A stretch of DNA of 22,560 nucleotides, from positions 94,332-116,891 of the forward strand of contig VHZZ01000841.1 in NCBI GenBank assembly GCA_009801015.1, given 5' to 3'. A program made the translations under genes and the position numbers. Shown piece by piece: positions 21,651-22,560 of this stretch (position 1 is its first letter; each line of letters begins with the position of its first letter). The DNA comes from Silene noctiflora (lineage: Eukaryota; Streptophyta; Magnoliopsida; Caryophyllales; Caryophyllaceae). The notes beneath the pieces were generated by a model. The model saw only the letters and a list, made by a program, of their open reading frames with translations, searched no databases and was not told where the DNA came from.

Positions 21651-21778
21651 TGATCCATTGTCTCTCTAGTATTTTCCTCTCAAACTTTCCTAAATTCAAA
21701 TTAATTAAAAAAAAAAAAACAAGAACAACAATTAGTTACGATTTTTACATGGTGTAACCCAATTCACCCGATTCTCCG
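21650..21778 (+). other. Possible non-coding first exon of a plus-strand gene continuing past the window
   Basis: A pyrimidine-rich stretch (TGTCTCTCTAGTATTTTCCT), an A-run and a CA-rich segment end at TTCTCCG|GTACGTAAAT, a strong donor-like site at 21779. T-rich intron-like DNA follows. This is the look of a plant 5' leader exon. A minimal ATG-GTG-TAA sits at 21749-21757. No coding sequence is visible before the window ends, so this is inferred from composition and the donor site only. Confidence 0.35.
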
Positions 21779-22010
21779 GTACGTAAATTAATTAATCGCA
21801 TTGTGAATTAACGAAATAGTTAGAATTTTTTCATTTTTGTGTTGATTTTAGTTTGTTACATTTAATTTGGTTGACTTTAATTGTTGTTTTGTGTTGTTGT
21901 TGGATTAATTAGTGTATATGTCATCGTATTATGTTGATTTTATATTGATTTCGTCTAATCGTAATGGTATTATTTTGGTCGAAATTTTGTCAATGGCGTT
22001 TTATGTTGGC

Positions 22011-22413
22011 CATAGGAGGATGATGAAAATTTTCATCACCTCCATGAAGTCACGTTGAAACATAACGTGTGACCCATGGAGGTGATGAAGATATTCATCA
22101 TCAATCCATGGACTGGTGATGAGTCCAACGTGAGCCCATGGGTAGATGATGAAGATCTTCATCATCCCCATGGCTAAACGTCCATATTCAACGTGACATC
22201 CATGGTGATGGTGAAGACATTTATCATCTACCCATGGTTCAATGTTGTCTATTTTTGTCTAACAACATTTGTCATTATATCCATGATTGTGCAATAAAAT
22301 TCATCACGACTCCATGACATTGATGATGAACTTCAACGTCCACCCATAGTGTGGTGATGAATCTCATTGTCATGCCATGGTAGTGACGATGAATTTCATC
22401 GTAACGTTCATGG
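22011..22413. repeat. Array of about six palindromic units of roughly 60 bp
   Basis: Successive units share CCATGG-like blocks, a palindromic GATGA(A/T)...TTCATC core and a spacer with AACGTGA or CAACGTCCA. The clearest cores are TGATGAAAATTTTCATCA (22021-22038, perfect), 22145-22166 (22 bases, perfect, inside a CCATGGG/CCCATGG outer pair at 22136-22173) and ACGATGAA-T-TTCATCGT (22386-22402). Units near 22081-22100, 22200-22237 and 22281-22340 are decayed versions. It lies in the possible first intron of a plus-strand gene. I do not recognise the family. Confidence 0.8.
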
Positions 22414-22560
22414 TTCGATTTTTTTTCTTTTAAAAAAAACTTGTTTATAGTCGATTAATTTTGGTTTTTTTATTATTTTTTAATTTTTTTATTCGATTAT
22501 TTTGTTTATTAATTTAGTTTTTAATTGTTTTGGTCCTTTAATTGGGGTATTTTATTAATT

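Overview
The window is nuclear DNA of a flowering plant, very probably a eudicot. The genes are split into many short exons by A+T-rich introns, the proteins are plant-type family members, and the introns carry plant transposon remnants (Helitron, Stowaway-like MITEs, SINE-like copies). Some MITE ends resemble those I associate with Caryophyllales, but I cannot name the species. Exon boundaries were read by eye from GT/AG sites, reading phase and family similarity.

Three protein genes are clear. (1) Positions 322-6738, minus strand: the first 14 coding exons (695 residues) of an EFR3/SEMI-ROLLED LEAF 2-like protein, a predicted membrane anchor of the phosphatidylinositol 4-kinase complex. Two non-coding leader exons and a TATA-like box lie at 6739-7311. 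The C-terminal third is not in the window. Where it should continue (1-321) there is a repeat-like stretch, a 19-G run and a fragment resembling a PPR gene on the opposite strand. (2) Positions 7742-9067, plus strand: an intronless BAHD acyltransferase of the vinorine-synthase-like type, divergent from gene 1. (3) Positions 9868-21294, minus strand: a complete 15-exon gene for Mediator subunit 25 (MED25/PFT1), 873 residues. It has a von Willebrand A-like N-terminus, a Gln/Ser/Asn/Gly-rich middle, an ACID-like domain and a long glutamine-rich tail. The 15 exon lengths sum to 2622 nt and keep frame throughout.

Right of MED25 (21295-22560) there is a putative divergent promoter and a possible leader exon with a GTACGT donor near 21779. 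Beyond it, about 22011-22413 holds an array of roughly 60-bp units. Each unit has a palindromic GATGAA/TTCATC core between CCATGG-like blocks, and one pair of arms differs from the others in a base-pair-preserving way. This is the least explained structure in the window.

Mobile DNA sits mainly in introns: a 331-bp non-autonomous Helitron in MED25 intron 4, Stowaway-like MITEs in MED25 introns 1 and 14, two SINE-like copies in gene 1 introns, and a foldback element just after the acyltransferase stop. The genes do not form a pathway. They are a lipid-signalling scaffold, a specialised-metabolism enzyme and a transcription co-activator that happen to be neighbours.
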